Assembly: GCA_947646735.1 (NCBI GenBank)
Contig: CANTFK010000799.1
Location: 62,001-126,000, forward strand
Direction: 5' to 3'
From: Peronospora farinosa
Lineage: Eukaryota > Oomycota > Peronosporomycetes > Peronosporales > Peronosporaceae
DNA length: 64,000 nucleotides
Part shown: piece by piece, positions 52,657-62,866 of the stretch
Layout: each line of letters opens with the position of its first letter
Position numbering within the stretch: position 1 is the first letter of the stretch
The notes under the pieces: model-generated
The model's database searches: none
The model's input: the letters and a program-made list of their open reading frames with translations, nothing else
Told to the model about the DNA's origin: nothing
Program-made: the position numbers and the translations under genes

Positions 52657-55600
52657 TTACATGGTCTTCTCTTCTTCGTATTCAGCGCTTGCTTCAATAA
52701 ACGATGGACTCTCGTCGACAAAACCTTCTTCGTCACTCTCTGTCTGGCAAATCACGTACCTGTAGTCATTATCTTCATTCTCGTCCTCGAAAGTATCAAG
52801 CATTGAAATCTTCGCCATGATATGGCGTAATTTCTCAAGCGATGACGTCGTCACGTCAATGTGGCGAGCAACTAGACTTGGTCGACAGGAGAAAAAATCC
52901 GGGCGATTTGGATTACGCTCGTCGTCATCATGAGGTCCTATTTCCATCGTCGCCTCGTGCCGTAGCTTGTCACAAAGCGCAAGTGAATGCACTTGACTCC
53001 ACTTGAGGTGACTGGAAACCTTTACGGATGCACGCACGGAAGATGCATTAATGATTACGTCATCATTTGCCCTAATAAGCGCGGCAAGGACTTGAAGATG
53101 GTCCGTTGATTTCAAGGAGATAGCCCTTTTCAACCCTTCCTCAATACAGCGATGGGAATCCATCACGACCGTGCAGTTTTGCACTACCTTTTTCATCGCT
53201 CGAATCCATGCCGTTTGTGCGTTTTTGTTGCCTTGAAGCGCTTGCAGCGAGGTCCCGAATGCAACAGCCCACTCGTCCGAGTTTAGCTTTGATAAAGAAT
53301 TCAGCATTTGGTACAGCGTGAAGATAATGCGGCCAGACTCGACGTCCGCTGCCGTCGGCATTGCATCCACTCCACCAGATGAATCGATGGTACCAAAATA
53401 TCGCAAAATCAACCGCTCACTAATGAGATTGACCAAGGAAGATAGCTCGCACTTGCTCGGTAGTAGCTTACTACACCGACTTAACAAAATCGCACGAAGA
53501 AGTGCAGTTAGCACACTGTACACCTCGACATCACAAATCGCGCGGCTTGTCTTTACTTGATTCTCGCAGAACTCTAATTGGGCAATGATGTTGGGGTCAA
53601 CTCCATCACCGAATTCCTTCGATCGTGTTGTCATTTTCATGCAGAAAATGGGGGAGTAGCTCGATGCAGTACGTAGGCTAAAGTAGATCAGACCAGGAAC
53701 GCTCGAGCCACCAACAGCATGATGGACACTTCGTGTATTGTCAAGTTCGCTCAATAGTTTCATCCGAAGTGTTGGCACCTCGCTAAGGGAAGTCTCATTT
53801 GGCAGCACCAAGCACAGATCAACAACACTTGCGGACAAGCCAATTAAAGTTGTATCGAGGCGTTGCACTGAACAGTTGACTTTAGCCCCCAAAACTCTAT
53901 CCCAAGCATCACTAACGGTGTCAATGCCACGAAGGATTACGCTCCGCGTGCGTTCCTCTATATTAATGCTCAGCAAATCCAACAACAAAAAGAATGTTGA
54001 GCATGGAGGTTCCAGCGCAGTATTACCCCGCATCGCACCACTTTCAAATCCAACAACGGTACGGAAAACGCTCACAGCAGCATCATGACGCAAATTAATC
54101 TCACGAAGAGGCCACATCATCGATTCTTCGACGGTTGTCAGCATCGAAAGGTGTTTCGTCTGCCCCAAATCAGCTACTGACACAAAGTTGTTAATGGTCT
54201 CTTTGAACCCTTCGAACGAAAAAGGGTGAGGAATCACCACCACGTCGTCGAAAATCTGTGCTGACGAGAAACGATAGTAGGCTTGTATTTTGCTCAGCAA
54301 TGCTGATACTGATAACGATGGGGACACCTGGGATTCGTGGAAGCAAAGCAGACGGCGCCCCTTGTGCTCGGAGCCCATTTGGTGCAGAATCTGAGCCCTC
54401 TTCAAAAGCTTCGTCGTAGCCTCTTCAGCATCATCGGCAAGATCGCATTCTCTCACGTGCAAAATAAATAATTCCGGACTAGCAGGTGGGTTCGTATCTG
54501 CCAATACGCAATCATCGTTGATAGGACGCAAGTGATCGATGTCGGCAGGCGCTGCATCTACGGCAAATGGCGACGTTGTCATCTTCACTTCCTGATTCTG
54601 GATATGAAAAACAGCCACGACACGAGCTGTTAAATCGATTGGCGGATCAATTACCGTTCGTCTTGCTGTAGAGCTGCCTAGGAGATCGTTAGAGTATACC
54701 GGACGCACGCCACCCTTTGTCGACATCGTGATATGCGGCATTTTGCTTTTTACTTGCAAAGGCAGTCGCTCATCCAGCTCGACTCGTAGAGCTTGGCCAC
54801 GGTCATCTTGTACAACTTCAACACCACGAACAGGGAATGGGGCACCAAGTTCAGCATCCCTAATATATTGTTTGTTCGGCCGATAAAACAATGTCACGTG
54901 GTCAGCATATTTGTTCAGATGTACTGTGCGAATCTGTGTGGTCAGCTTCGTTCGCGACACATCATCCAAAAACAGACCGAGGTAGGTCAAACGTCCAACA
55001 TCACCATCGGAAAGCGGATTTGCGGAGAGCGTAGGATACTCAAATTGGGGCATGAAGCAGCGAGCGCGCTTGTCCGCTTCCCACCGCAAAAACATATCGA
55101 CAACTTTGTCAGGAGGGACGCCGTGTGAATTGCGTTGGCCCATTCGGAATGCCGTCAGAATGTCTGGACACTTCATTTCAACAATATGAACACGACAGCC
55201 CTTAGCCTTTGCAATATCTTCGTACGGCTGATATTCCCATCTCTGGGTATTGGTATTGTCGACCAGAACAACGTGCTGGTGAGGACGGCTGTCTTTGTTT
55301 GTACGCGAAAACGAGTCTTCAACGACCTTCGTAAAGTCTGTCTTGCATTTTCCATGGGCAGCTTTCAGCTTCGTTACATCAAAAATATATCCTCGCTTCG
55401 TTTCGAAGAAAAAATCAGCCGAACAGGCTGTGAACACTACTCTTTTGTGGCTACAAATCGCCTTCATATCGCGCCAAATCGTACTCTTTCCACTCCCTGG
55501 AATTCCTCGTAAAATAACTACCACAGCTCTTTCCGAGTCAGTACTGCTACTTAGTATACCATTCATATAAGTCACTAGCTCAGGATACCGCAGTTCCTCA

Positions 55601-56328
55601 AGATTAGCCCGTGCAGCCGTCACCACCTCTCGAATTGGCGGAAATAACACCCTTTGAATCTCCTCTCTCTTCTCACCCGCCACAAAAAGCATCATCTGAC
55701 TCCACACTAGTTTTCCTTCCCAGTGATACTTTTCGACGTCCACATTTTCACAATCAACAACAGTCGACGCCAACGATAACGTCAATAGAGACGTCGGTAG
55801 CAAAACTCTCGACATGACACCACAGCTCTTGAGTCTCAGCATTAAACTGCTCGCCAACCTCCACAGCGCGTCCTCGGACGCTCTCTCAACTCTCAAATGC
55901 AACGTCCACTCGGTATCATAACGCAACAACGTCTTGGCCATCAGCTGCAACTGCTCGTCGCCATCCGTTAATCTCTTGAACGCCGTCAACACGCGCTGCA
56001 GTTCCACCAAGTCCTGCCACTTGTTCAAACCGCATTCCAGCAGCTGCACGCGCACGTCATGACACTCCGTCACTGCGTGGCTGCGTCGAGCTTCAACACT
56101 TTGTTCAAACGCCATAAGAACGTGACACAATCGGTCTGTTTCATCGTCTCCAGCTCCAAATTCCAGCGTCACATTCACACGCAATGCGCTCTGCTGGACC
56201 ATGCGTGCAATGTCTTGATCTGTGGGTTCTCCAGGTGGACGACGACGTCCGCCACGACCAGAACGACCACCAAAAGACACTGGACGGTTGCTCGGAGATG
56301 AAGAAAAGCGGTTCTTGCGCCAAGTCAT
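52657..56328 (-). CDS. Polynucleotide kinase/2H phosphoesterase RNA-repair-like protein, 1223 aa
   Basis: The start is the first ATG (56328). After an Arg/Gly-rich N-terminus and a helical region, residues 275-283 are a P-loop (GIPGSGKST) in a kinase domain of the AAA_33/N4BP2 type (VVFTACSADFFF, YIFDVTKLKAAHGKC, VLVDNTNTQRWEY). A region with HVTL (477-480) and HITM (532-535) follows, the paired H-x-T/S signature of 2H phosphoesterases (cyclic phosphodiesterases). The order kinase then CPD recalls the C-terminal half of plant and fungal tRNA ligase. The last 600 residues are not recognised with certainty; a stretch near 770-900 might be a decayed nucleotidyltransferase-like fold. An acidic tail ends the protein. 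A role in RNA end healing is inferred. Confidence 0.7.
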   Translation of the reverse strand: MTWRKNRFSSSPSNRPVSFGGRSGRGGRRRPPGEPTDQDIARMVQQSALRVNVTLEFGAGDDETDRLCHVLMAFEQSVEARRSHAVTECHDVRVQLLECGLNKWQDLVELQRVLTAFKRLTDGDEQLQLMAKTLLRYDTEWTLHLRVERASEDALWRLASSLMLRLKSCGVMSRVLLPTSLLTLSLASTVVDCENVDVEKYHWEGKLVWSQMMLFVAGEKREEIQRVLFPPIREVVTAARANLEELRYPELVTYMNGILSSSTDSERAVVVILRGIPGSGKSTIWRDMKAICSHKRVVFTACSADFFFETKRGYIFDVTKLKAAHGKCKTDFTKVVEDSFSRTNKDSRPHQHVVLVDNTNTQRWEYQPYEDIAKAKGCRVHIVEMKCPDILTAFRMGQRNSHGVPPDKVVDMFLRWEADKRARCFMPQFEYPTLSANPLSDGDVGRLTYLGLFLDDVSRTKLTTQIRTVHLNKYADHVTLFYRPNKQYIRDAELGAPFPVRGVEVVQDDRGQALRVELDERLPLQVKSKMPHITMSTKGGVRPVYSNDLLGSSTARRTVIDPPIDLTARVVAVFHIQNQEVKMTTSPFAVDAAPADIDHLRPINDDCVLADTNPPASPELFILHVRECDLADDAEEATTKLLKRAQILHQMGSEHKGRRLLCFHESQVSPSLSVSALLSKIQAYYRFSSAQIFDDVVVIPHPFSFEGFKETINNFVSVADLGQTKHLSMLTTVEESMMWPLREINLRHDAAVSVFRTVVGFESGAMRGNTALEPPCSTFFLLLDLLSINIEERTRSVILRGIDTVSDAWDRVLGAKVNCSVQRLDTTLIGLSASVVDLCLVLPNETSLSEVPTLRMKLLSELDNTRSVHHAVGGSSVPGLIYFSLRTASSYSPIFCMKMTTRSKEFGDGVDPNIIAQLEFCENQVKTSRAICDVEVYSVLTALLRAILLSRCSKLLPSKCELSSLVNLISERLILRYFGTIDSSGGVDAMPTAADVESGRIIFTLYQMLNSLSKLNSDEWAVAFGTSLQALQGNKNAQTAWIRAMKKVVQNCTVVMDSHRCIEEGLKRAISLKSTDHLQVLAALIRANDDVIINASSVRASVKVSSHLKWSQVHSLALCDKLRHEATMEIGPHDDDERNPNRPDFFSCRPSLVARHIDVTTSSLEKLRHIMAKISMLDTFEDENEDNDYRYVICQTESDEEGFVDESPSFIEASAEYEEEKTM

Positions 56329-56496
56329 GACAGTTACCAAATGAAAGAGCTCTGGACACTTGACCTGACAGTTAGAATATGGCTACAGACCTTCACTCTG
56401 TAAACCTATAAAACAGAATCATAATGAGAAATGACGAGTTTCAAAGCGATATGAAGACGATGACGGTGGAATAAGATAATGTCAATGTAAACATTG

Positions 56497-57294
56497 TTAG
56501 AAATAATGTCCACTCTCTTGCGACTGAATAAAGCCCGGTATGTTTCTACAAAACTCCTTGACCTTTTGTCTGCGATTACGTAGTTCGTCCTGTACCTTGA
56601 TCTCTGCAGCAATAACAGCTGGTGGCAATGCCGTCGTCTCAATTGTACCAAACACTGCAGTGGAAGATGGCAACGCTTTTGCCATCTGCTCGTGAGATCC
56701 ATGAGTATCTTCAACAAGAGCCATGTCTGTAGCCTCGTCTACCTGTTCGTCCGCGTACTCTTCCAATTCACGCTTAAGACTGCGAATTCTCTTCTCCCAT
56801 TCGTCAATCTCTCTTGTCTGCGCCGCATTGCGTTCCTCCATCTCACGAGCACGCACGTCATAGTCCAGCGTCTGATTCCGTAATAATTGACATGAACACT
56901 GGAACAACATTGTTGCTGACGTCTGTGAAATGCCACTGGACTCGTTTCTTGCTACGTTCGTCTTCCATTTCCGTCTTGAAGTCTCATGTGCAGCCACTTT
57001 CTTTGTCATTTTGACCTTTGCCAGCTTAGTACTTGCTTTCTCTATCGACCGTTGTTGCTGCCTTTGTCCGGTCTGCTCCCTGTGACCATCATTCAGCACT
57101 GGGACCAACATTCTTTCCTGAGCTGTTGCAACTCGTGGCATCGCCTTTACTAAGAGTATTGGTGGTAGACCATCATCCATGTACTTTGATACTCCAGTGT
57201 CTTCTTGACTCTGCTGCTGCTGATTGTCCACACTTGACGTCCATTCGGGTGCATCACCAATCATTTCGACTGCCTCTTGACCATCATTCTGCAT
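56497..57294 (-). CDS. Coiled-coil protein of unknown function, 265 aa
   Basis: The ATG at 57294 is the first in a frame that is open to 57357. The protein is hydrophilic, with a Gln-rich segment near residues 25-32, a basic middle, a coiled coil at about 145-190 (REMEERNAAQTREIDEWEKR), an acidic patch and a helical C-terminus. There is no signal peptide or membrane span. It is head-to-head with PEX14, the two ATGs being 90 bp apart, so they probably share a promoter. I recognise no family. Confidence 0.6.
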   Translation of the reverse strand: MQNDGQEAVEMIGDAPEWTSSVDNQQQQSQEDTGVSKYMDDGLPPILLVKAMPRVATAQERMLVPVLNDGHREQTGQRQQQRSIEKASTKLAKVKMTKKVAAHETSRRKWKTNVARNESSGISQTSATMLFQCSCQLLRNQTLDYDVRAREMEERNAAQTREIDEWEKRIRSLKRELEEYADEQVDEATDMALVEDTHGSHEQMAKALPSSTAVFGTIETTALPPAVIAAEIKVQDELRNRRQKVKEFCRNIPGFIQSQESGHYF

Positions 57295-57384
57295 GGTCTT
57301 TTTCGTGATAAACAACCTCTCGCTCTGACGTGTGGCAGACACCAATTTACGTGACAATACACCAATGACATTTATTCATGCCAA

Positions 57385-58453
57385 ATGACGACGCCAAGAG
57401 ACCCAAGTCTATTGCGCAGGTGCGAAGATTTTCTCTTTCATCCAACTGTGCGTACGTTATCACTCGCTCAGCGCGTAGACTTTCTTGAGAAAAAGGTAAG
57501 TTATGTATTCTTTTCTTTTTTAACAGTATAAAAGACTGTATAAACTCTGGGTATCAACCACAAAACCTGTCGAATGGAATGTCATCTTCTAGGGTTTGTC
57601 TCCAGAGGAAATTACGCACTGTTTAAAGAGTGTAGATAGCCGTAATGGGCTCTCACAATTAACACAACGTACAGCTGAACATTTAGCGTCCAACGTTGAC
57701 ATTCACAGGTTAACAACGTTGAAATCAGCGCCGAAATCGTCTTTCCAGCTGCTCCAGAACATTGTCAAGAAGTATGGCGTCGTAATGCTATTGCTAATGC
57801 TATTGGGCTATGGCTACTCGCAAGTCAGACGGAGAAACACAGAGCAGATGCTGCTGAAATATGAAGCAGAGAAGATACAGCGCAAAAAGCGCTTGCACTC
57901 GAGAGTAGAAGCGCTGCTGAATGTGGTGAAGCAACAGCAGACGCAGTATAATCAGGCAGTGAAGCTTTTGGGAGCTCGAGTGACAAAGATGTTAGCAGTA
58001 GAAAAAGCGGCGACGAAACGGGTGACAATGTCGAAGGATAGTTCATCGGTGACGACGCAGTTGTCGCGAGGATTGGAGTTCCAAGCACTGCAGAGCGAGC
58101 TTTTGGAACTGAAGAATGCCGTCGTCGACACTTATGTGCACCCTCGAGCTGACAAGAGGAGTGTGGACACAAAGAAGGAGGTGTCGATGCTGCTACGACC
58201 GACTGTGACAGACAAGGTTGTGCAAAAGATTGCGGCCCCTACACAGCGTGTTGAGAGCTCCAAGACTGTTGATACTCTTTATAAGAAGGCTGCGAAAAAG
58301 ACACGTCAGATAGTTGCACAGCCACACAAGAAAGCATACAAAAAGCAGAGCGGGATCAGAGATCATACTACTATGAGCTCTGAGGAGATCACAGCGTGGT
58401 TTGAACGAGGTCAGGTTGAAGAGGAGCTTTGTCTTTTGCTTGCGACAAAGTAA
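57385..58453 (+). CDS. PEX14: Peroxin-14 (peroxisomal import docking protein), 323 aa, two exons
   Basis: Exon 1 (57385-57495) joins exon 2 (57593-58453) across a 97-bp intron (GTAAGT...TTCTAG). The N-terminal domain, split by the intron, has the PEX14 pattern: CEDFLFHPTVRTLSLAQR then VDFLEKKGLSPEEITHCL, which binds the WxxxF motifs of the receptor PEX5. A hydrophobic segment (about residues 98-115, GVVMLLLMLLGYGYS) anchors it in the peroxisome membrane. A coiled coil with basic residues follows, and a C-terminal SSEEITAWFERG resembles a conserved PEX14 tail motif. The start is fixed by homology; an ATG seven bases upstream is out of frame. Confidence 0.88.
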
Positions 58454-58873
58454 GCCTTGCTATCCCGGTATGGAAATGACGTAATTTGTTGCTTGCAGCG
58501 TGAACTAGTGTGTGCATTCATCTCCGAGTGATCCTATCTGGTCAAAAAGCATTTAACGGCGTCCTGATTGTCTGCAAGTACCGTGTCAAGCGTTACTTTT
58601 GGTGAGGCATGGTCCTTGGCCTCGGTTGTCAATGCAGTTAAGGACCTTCCTTTCATCATGGCAAATACTCAAGCAATTCCCCTCCATACGCCGTTAATCG
58701 GGTATGCGTCTTCCTTCAATTGCGCTGTGCACAATGCGCTATCTGAATACTTCACAGTTCTCGTAATCGACAGGCATAGATAGCCACCATCTCGAACAAA
58801 AATACTTATCCACTCTCACTGCACAGGATGCCTTGTATATTAATAGGCAGGAAACGATTAGACGGCTGCAAGT
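58454..58873. other. Convergent spacer between PEX14 and TAF2
   Basis: The 420 bp hold the two 3' ends. A 71-codon ORF (58568-58783) shows no recognised domain. Confidence 0.5.
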
Positions 58874-61800
58874 TTAAAGCTTGTGCGATCGGAAGGTTGT
58901 ATCACCCATTTTGAACTTGAACTTTTTGCCGCGGAACTGCTCAAGCGCGGAATCGGTCGAGTTACTGCCAGCAAATGGAAAACCTCGCTTTCGATCGTCA
59001 TCAGACTTTCTGCCCATTCCATTGTTGGCGTCAGGGCCATTAAGACCAGCATTGTTGCCACCACGACCCGAGCCGCTCATCGACATCCGGTTCTTGCTAT
59101 CTTCCATCATAAGTCGAAGACTTTCATAGCCACCAGCCCAATTGGAGGCCTTGTCCTGAACGATGTGAGCAACTGAGATGGGAGTATTTTCACCCCACAC
59201 CTTTCGATATAAGACGATGAGCGCCACACGCAGTCTCTGGTCCATTGCAGCAGTCGTGTTCATTAAGTTCCACAGCTCTTCAACGATACGCTTGGCTGAG
59301 CTGCTATCGTCACGAAGCTTGCTCAGGTCGGGGCGATCAAACAATCCCAATATCTTGTCCTTCTCCGGGCTGCTGAGAACAAACGATGTCGGCGCCTTCA
59401 TCTCAATATGATTCATCAAGCCCAACGTATAGCTGTGATCCCACGTCGCCAGCACTTCCTTCCCAACACCAGGCGGGAATCCGCGAATGCAGTTTAAACA
59501 CACTTGAACAGCAAACAACCGGATGCCTGGAGATTGTTCTACCTTCAGTAGTTCACACAGCCATAACATCGCTGCCGTGGCTCCGTAATTGTTTGTTAGC
59601 AAGGAAGACGACCCTCGTGTTGATGCTCGACTGGTCTTCTGGTGTGCGCTAGAGCCGATTGAGTAGCTCATTCCCTTGGCCAAAGAACTGTCGTCATTAG
59701 CAATCGGACCATTAGGGTCTTCAACAAAGTACAAGCGAAGAATGCTTTCAATAGCTACTTTGCGCACAACGTTAGAATGTTTCGGTGAAGCGAACGAGTG
59801 GAAATTCACCAGCTTCTCCGCGCATCGGCCAGCTAACACCAGATTGCACAGCGCCTCTAGACAGCATACGGTTACTGTCTTGTTGTAACTTGGCTGCACC
59901 TGATCGTAGTGCAGGTAGCGCAAAATCTCACGCACAACAAGTGTATCGCCATCATCGGAACGAGCAGGCCGGTCAACGCTCAGGACGGACAATGAAAGCA
60001 CTAGGTTTCCAATGTAATAGCAGTCGTCCGCAACCTTCGATTGATCGTCCATTTCAATGTAATTCTTCGAGTTGTCATTCTCAGTAAGCAACTGCAACAG
60101 GAAGGCCTCGATCTCTGGTGGCGACTTGCCGCTTTGGGCACGAATCATCGCGAGAGCCTTGGGAATACTCTTTTTGATTTCGTACTCACCAGCAGCATAG
60201 TCCTGTACCTGGATCTGCTTGCTAGAAATCGACGCCTGCTGCGCGCCTAGAGCTTCAAGAATTACCTTACCACCAGATGGCAAGAAATAGTTCGGCAGTG
60301 GCATATCCGTCACTCGATCGAAGAAATGCTCCTTAAAAATACGCACAAGGTTGTGCATTGCTTTCCAAATTGGTAGCTGGGTGTTTGCGTTAGTGAGAGG
60401 TGCATGGATTGATTGCCAAATACCCAGCGATTGGGCAGCTTCGGCACGCAGCCGTCTTGAGTGAGTCGTGAGACCGCTCATACATTCCGTGAGCACTCTG
60501 CATGACATCACATTGGGCTTCTCATGTGGTCGATGAAACAGCGCCAATGCGCGGGCGGCGTGCACACGCGAGCCAACCTTCTTGTCGGACAGCAACTGCT
60601 CCATCCAGTTAAAGTCTGGTTGGTGCATGACTACGTGCCTCAGCCATGCACAGCCGGTGTCGATCTTCACCCAGAATACTGGCGTATCATTTAAACCCAT
60701 ACCGGGGCCACTAACAGACACCGAGTCGTCTGGGTCTGCAAGTCCCTGACGTTTACGGCGTTTCTTTCGGACCTTTGAGTGGCATGGAAAGTCAAACTTA
60801 TGCCGCTTGTGCTCAATGCGTTTCTGGTAGGAGTATTCGCTCGTATCCTCTACGATCGTAATTGTTATCGGGCCAATATAAAGCTTTCCACCAGGAGGAA
60901 TTTCTTGTTGTACAACCACTTCCGCTTGTGTCTGTTTGCGATTGTACCAATAGCCGACCGTAAAGAACGGCATTCCAGGTTCGATAATCCATAAAGATAG
61001 AAAAGACTTCGTTAGGTCCTGGCCCGAAGCACCTGCAATTGCCTTCACCGTCTTTAAGAACGATAGCGTCGTCAGGGGCTCGGACGAAGCCGAACCCGTC
61101 AGTTTTCCAGCTGCACCAACATTTGCAGCCTCACTACCTGCCTCGCCAGCTTCCTCTTCATCATATCGTCCACCACTTTTCTTATCATCTTGAGTCTTAT
61201 CTGCCTCTTCATCTTTGTTTCCGTCTCCGGTCGCATGAACATCGCCCCCGCCATGGGCAGCACTACTAGCCACTACGCCTGCGCCCCCACCAGACACCGC
61301 ACGTTGGATAGCGATGCTTAAGTGCTTTGAGCCGACGCGCTGCTCAACCATGTGTAGCACGAGAGGCGCCTTCACTTCGAGTAATGTCAGAGATACGGGA
61401 TCATATTCAGAATAAACGTCTACCTCAGATGACAGCAGTGCAGGTGACAGTTGATCCGTTGTTAGTTCCATCGTGGTCAGCGCATCCATCGCAAGCTGAA
61501 TGCGGTAGCCATACTCCTCTTCGCCGTAAATTGATCGAACATATGTGTTAACAAGATGACCAATGACACCAATGAGCACCCATGCGTCCTTTGTGCTCTG
61601 AATGCCAACAGCACCGCCAACCCAGCTACCTACGAGCCCTTTTACTTGCGCTAAATGCGACGGCAGCTCACGATCAATAATTCGCGGTCCATGTAACAGA
61701 TTCTGATCTAAAATGGCCCCTCCAGCAATATACTGCAACTGGTCCGGTAGATCTTCCACAAAGACCTGCTGGTACGTCTTGAACGGGTACGAAGCTCCCA

Positions 61801-62764
61801 GTGCTGTTTCAAAATACGTCATAGTCGACGCTAACCTCGATGTACAATGTACGAGACCTTCAAAACATTCTGGCAGTGCAAAGTGCGTCATCTTGGGCAT
61901 TTCCGGTGGTACGTAAAGTCGAAAAGGACCGACGGCAAAACCCACGGATGAGCAATTGGTCTTGGGGTTCACCACGTATCTGAATGTTCTCCACTGCACT
62001 CCATCAGCGTCACTCTCTGGGTTCAGCACTTGTTGCACCATTTGTCCACTGCAGACTGCTACACACCAATCAGGCACCGTCAGCTCAATCCGGAACGTAC
62101 AGGCATCTCGTAGTGTATCTCGACATGGCATCCAGGAACGTGCACCATCACAGAGACCGCCAAATGGTCCACAATAAGTGTACATGTGTGGTGATCTTTT
62201 AGGTTGATACTCTTCATCTGGTAGTACGAATCTCAAACCTCCACTTGGTTCGGAAATCTCATACTCGATTCTTACAATAATTGGCTTAAAACCTGTCGAA
62301 CTTTTAGGTAAACGGTCTATATCCCAATTATCTAATGTCAATTTTTGTTCATAATGAGTACCAACTTCTGTCTCCGTATTGTCAACCATATGGTGATCAC
62401 TTAAGTTGCTCGACCCCTCGACGTCTTGGTCGTCCTCCTGGAATGTAATTTCTCTCGGAATTTCGACAATAAGTTCACCTTCCTTAGACGCGACAATAGC
62501 ACCTCGATAAAATAGGTCAAAGGTTGCCAGATCTCGGTAATTTTCGTCCACGACTTCATTCAAGAAGTTAAGTTGCTCGAAGTTAGTCTTAACGCTGTCA
62601 ATGTGTACCGTCCGCACCTTCAGTTGCCGCGCATGCAGTCGCAATACCCGCAATTCTGAAGCCCTTGGAGCCAGAACTACTTCAGCTACACTCACTACAT
62701 GTTTACGCATGACGTCCACTTGGAGCGCCACTCGCTGTTGCAGGTACTCAAAGTCCCCGATCAT
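58874..62764 (-). CDS. TAF2: TFIID subunit 2 (TAF2), about 1296 aa
   Basis: TAF2 is a TFIID subunit that contacts initiator DNA. The first in-frame ATG is 62764; the frame is open up to 62866, so an upstream exon is possible. The N-terminal M1-aminopeptidase-like part includes the YTYCGPFGGLCDGARSWMPC block (about residues 195-215), FEDLPDQLQY-type sequence (VFVEDLPDQLQYIAGG) and the region LVGSWVGGAVGIQ. The zinc motif HExxH is absent, as in TAF2 of other species. An acidic/Gly insertion follows at about 500-570, then HEAT-like helices (SRVHAARALALFHRP, LRAEAAQSLGIW) and a basic C-terminus with a Gly/Ser/Asn-rich stretch. Length fits the family (about 1100-1400). Convergent with PEX14. Confidence 0.88.
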   Translation of the reverse strand: MIGDFEYLQQRVALQVDVMRKHVVSVAEVVLAPRASELRVLRLHARQLKVRTVHIDSVKTNFEQLNFLNEVVDENYRDLATFDLFYRGAIVASKEGELIVEIPREITFQEDDQDVEGSSNLSDHHMVDNTETEVGTHYEQKLTLDNWDIDRLPKSSTGFKPIIVRIEYEISEPSGGLRFVLPDEEYQPKRSPHMYTYCGPFGGLCDGARSWMPCRDTLRDACTFRIELTVPDWCVAVCSGQMVQQVLNPESDADGVQWRTFRYVVNPKTNCSSVGFAVGPFRLYVPPEMPKMTHFALPECFEGLVHCTSRLASTMTYFETALGASYPFKTYQQVFVEDLPDQLQYIAGGAILDQNLLHGPRIIDRELPSHLAQVKGLVGSWVGGAVGIQSTKDAWVLIGVIGHLVNTYVRSIYGEEEYGYRIQLAMDALTTMELTTDQLSPALLSSEVDVYSEYDPVSLTLLEVKAPLVLHMVEQRVGSKHLSIAIQRAVSGGGAGVVASSAAHGGGDVHATGDGNKDEEADKTQDDKKSGGRYDEEEAGEAGSEAANVGAAGKLTGSASSEPLTTLSFLKTVKAIAGASGQDLTKSFLSLWIIEPGMPFFTVGYWYNRKQTQAEVVVQQEIPPGGKLYIGPITITIVEDTSEYSYQKRIEHKRHKFDFPCHSKVRKKRRKRQGLADPDDSVSVSGPGMGLNDTPVFWVKIDTGCAWLRHVVMHQPDFNWMEQLLSDKKVGSRVHAARALALFHRPHEKPNVMSCRVLTECMSGLTTHSRRLRAEAAQSLGIWQSIHAPLTNANTQLPIWKAMHNLVRIFKEHFFDRVTDMPLPNYFLPSGGKVILEALGAQQASISSKQIQVQDYAAGEYEIKKSIPKALAMIRAQSGKSPPEIEAFLLQLLTENDNSKNYIEMDDQSKVADDCYYIGNLVLSLSVLSVDRPARSDDGDTLVVREILRYLHYDQVQPSYNKTVTVCCLEALCNLVLAGRCAEKLVNFHSFASPKHSNVVRKVAIESILRLYFVEDPNGPIANDDSSLAKGMSYSIGSSAHQKTSRASTRGSSSLLTNNYGATAAMLWLCELLKVEQSPGIRLFAVQVCLNCIRGFPPGVGKEVLATWDHSYTLGLMNHIEMKAPTSFVLSSPEKDKILGLFDRPDLSKLRDDSSSAKRIVEELWNLMNTTAAMDQRLRVALIVLYRKVWGENTPISVAHIVQDKASNWAGGYESLRLMMEDSKNRMSMSGSGRGGNNAGLNGPDANNGMGRKSDDDRKRGFPFAGSNSTDSALEQFRGKKFKFKMGDTTFRSHKL

Positions 62765-62866
62765 CTTTTCAACGCTATGGCCGATTGGTTTTACCTTCAA
62801 ACAACATGGTCGTAAGGATGTGGACCACGTTATGGTAGTGTAAACTTGACAATTTGGTAAAATCAC

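Noticed and set aside
58568..58783. 71-codon ORF between PEX14 and TAF2
   Set aside because: It lies in a convergent 3' spacer, has no domain and is too short to support.
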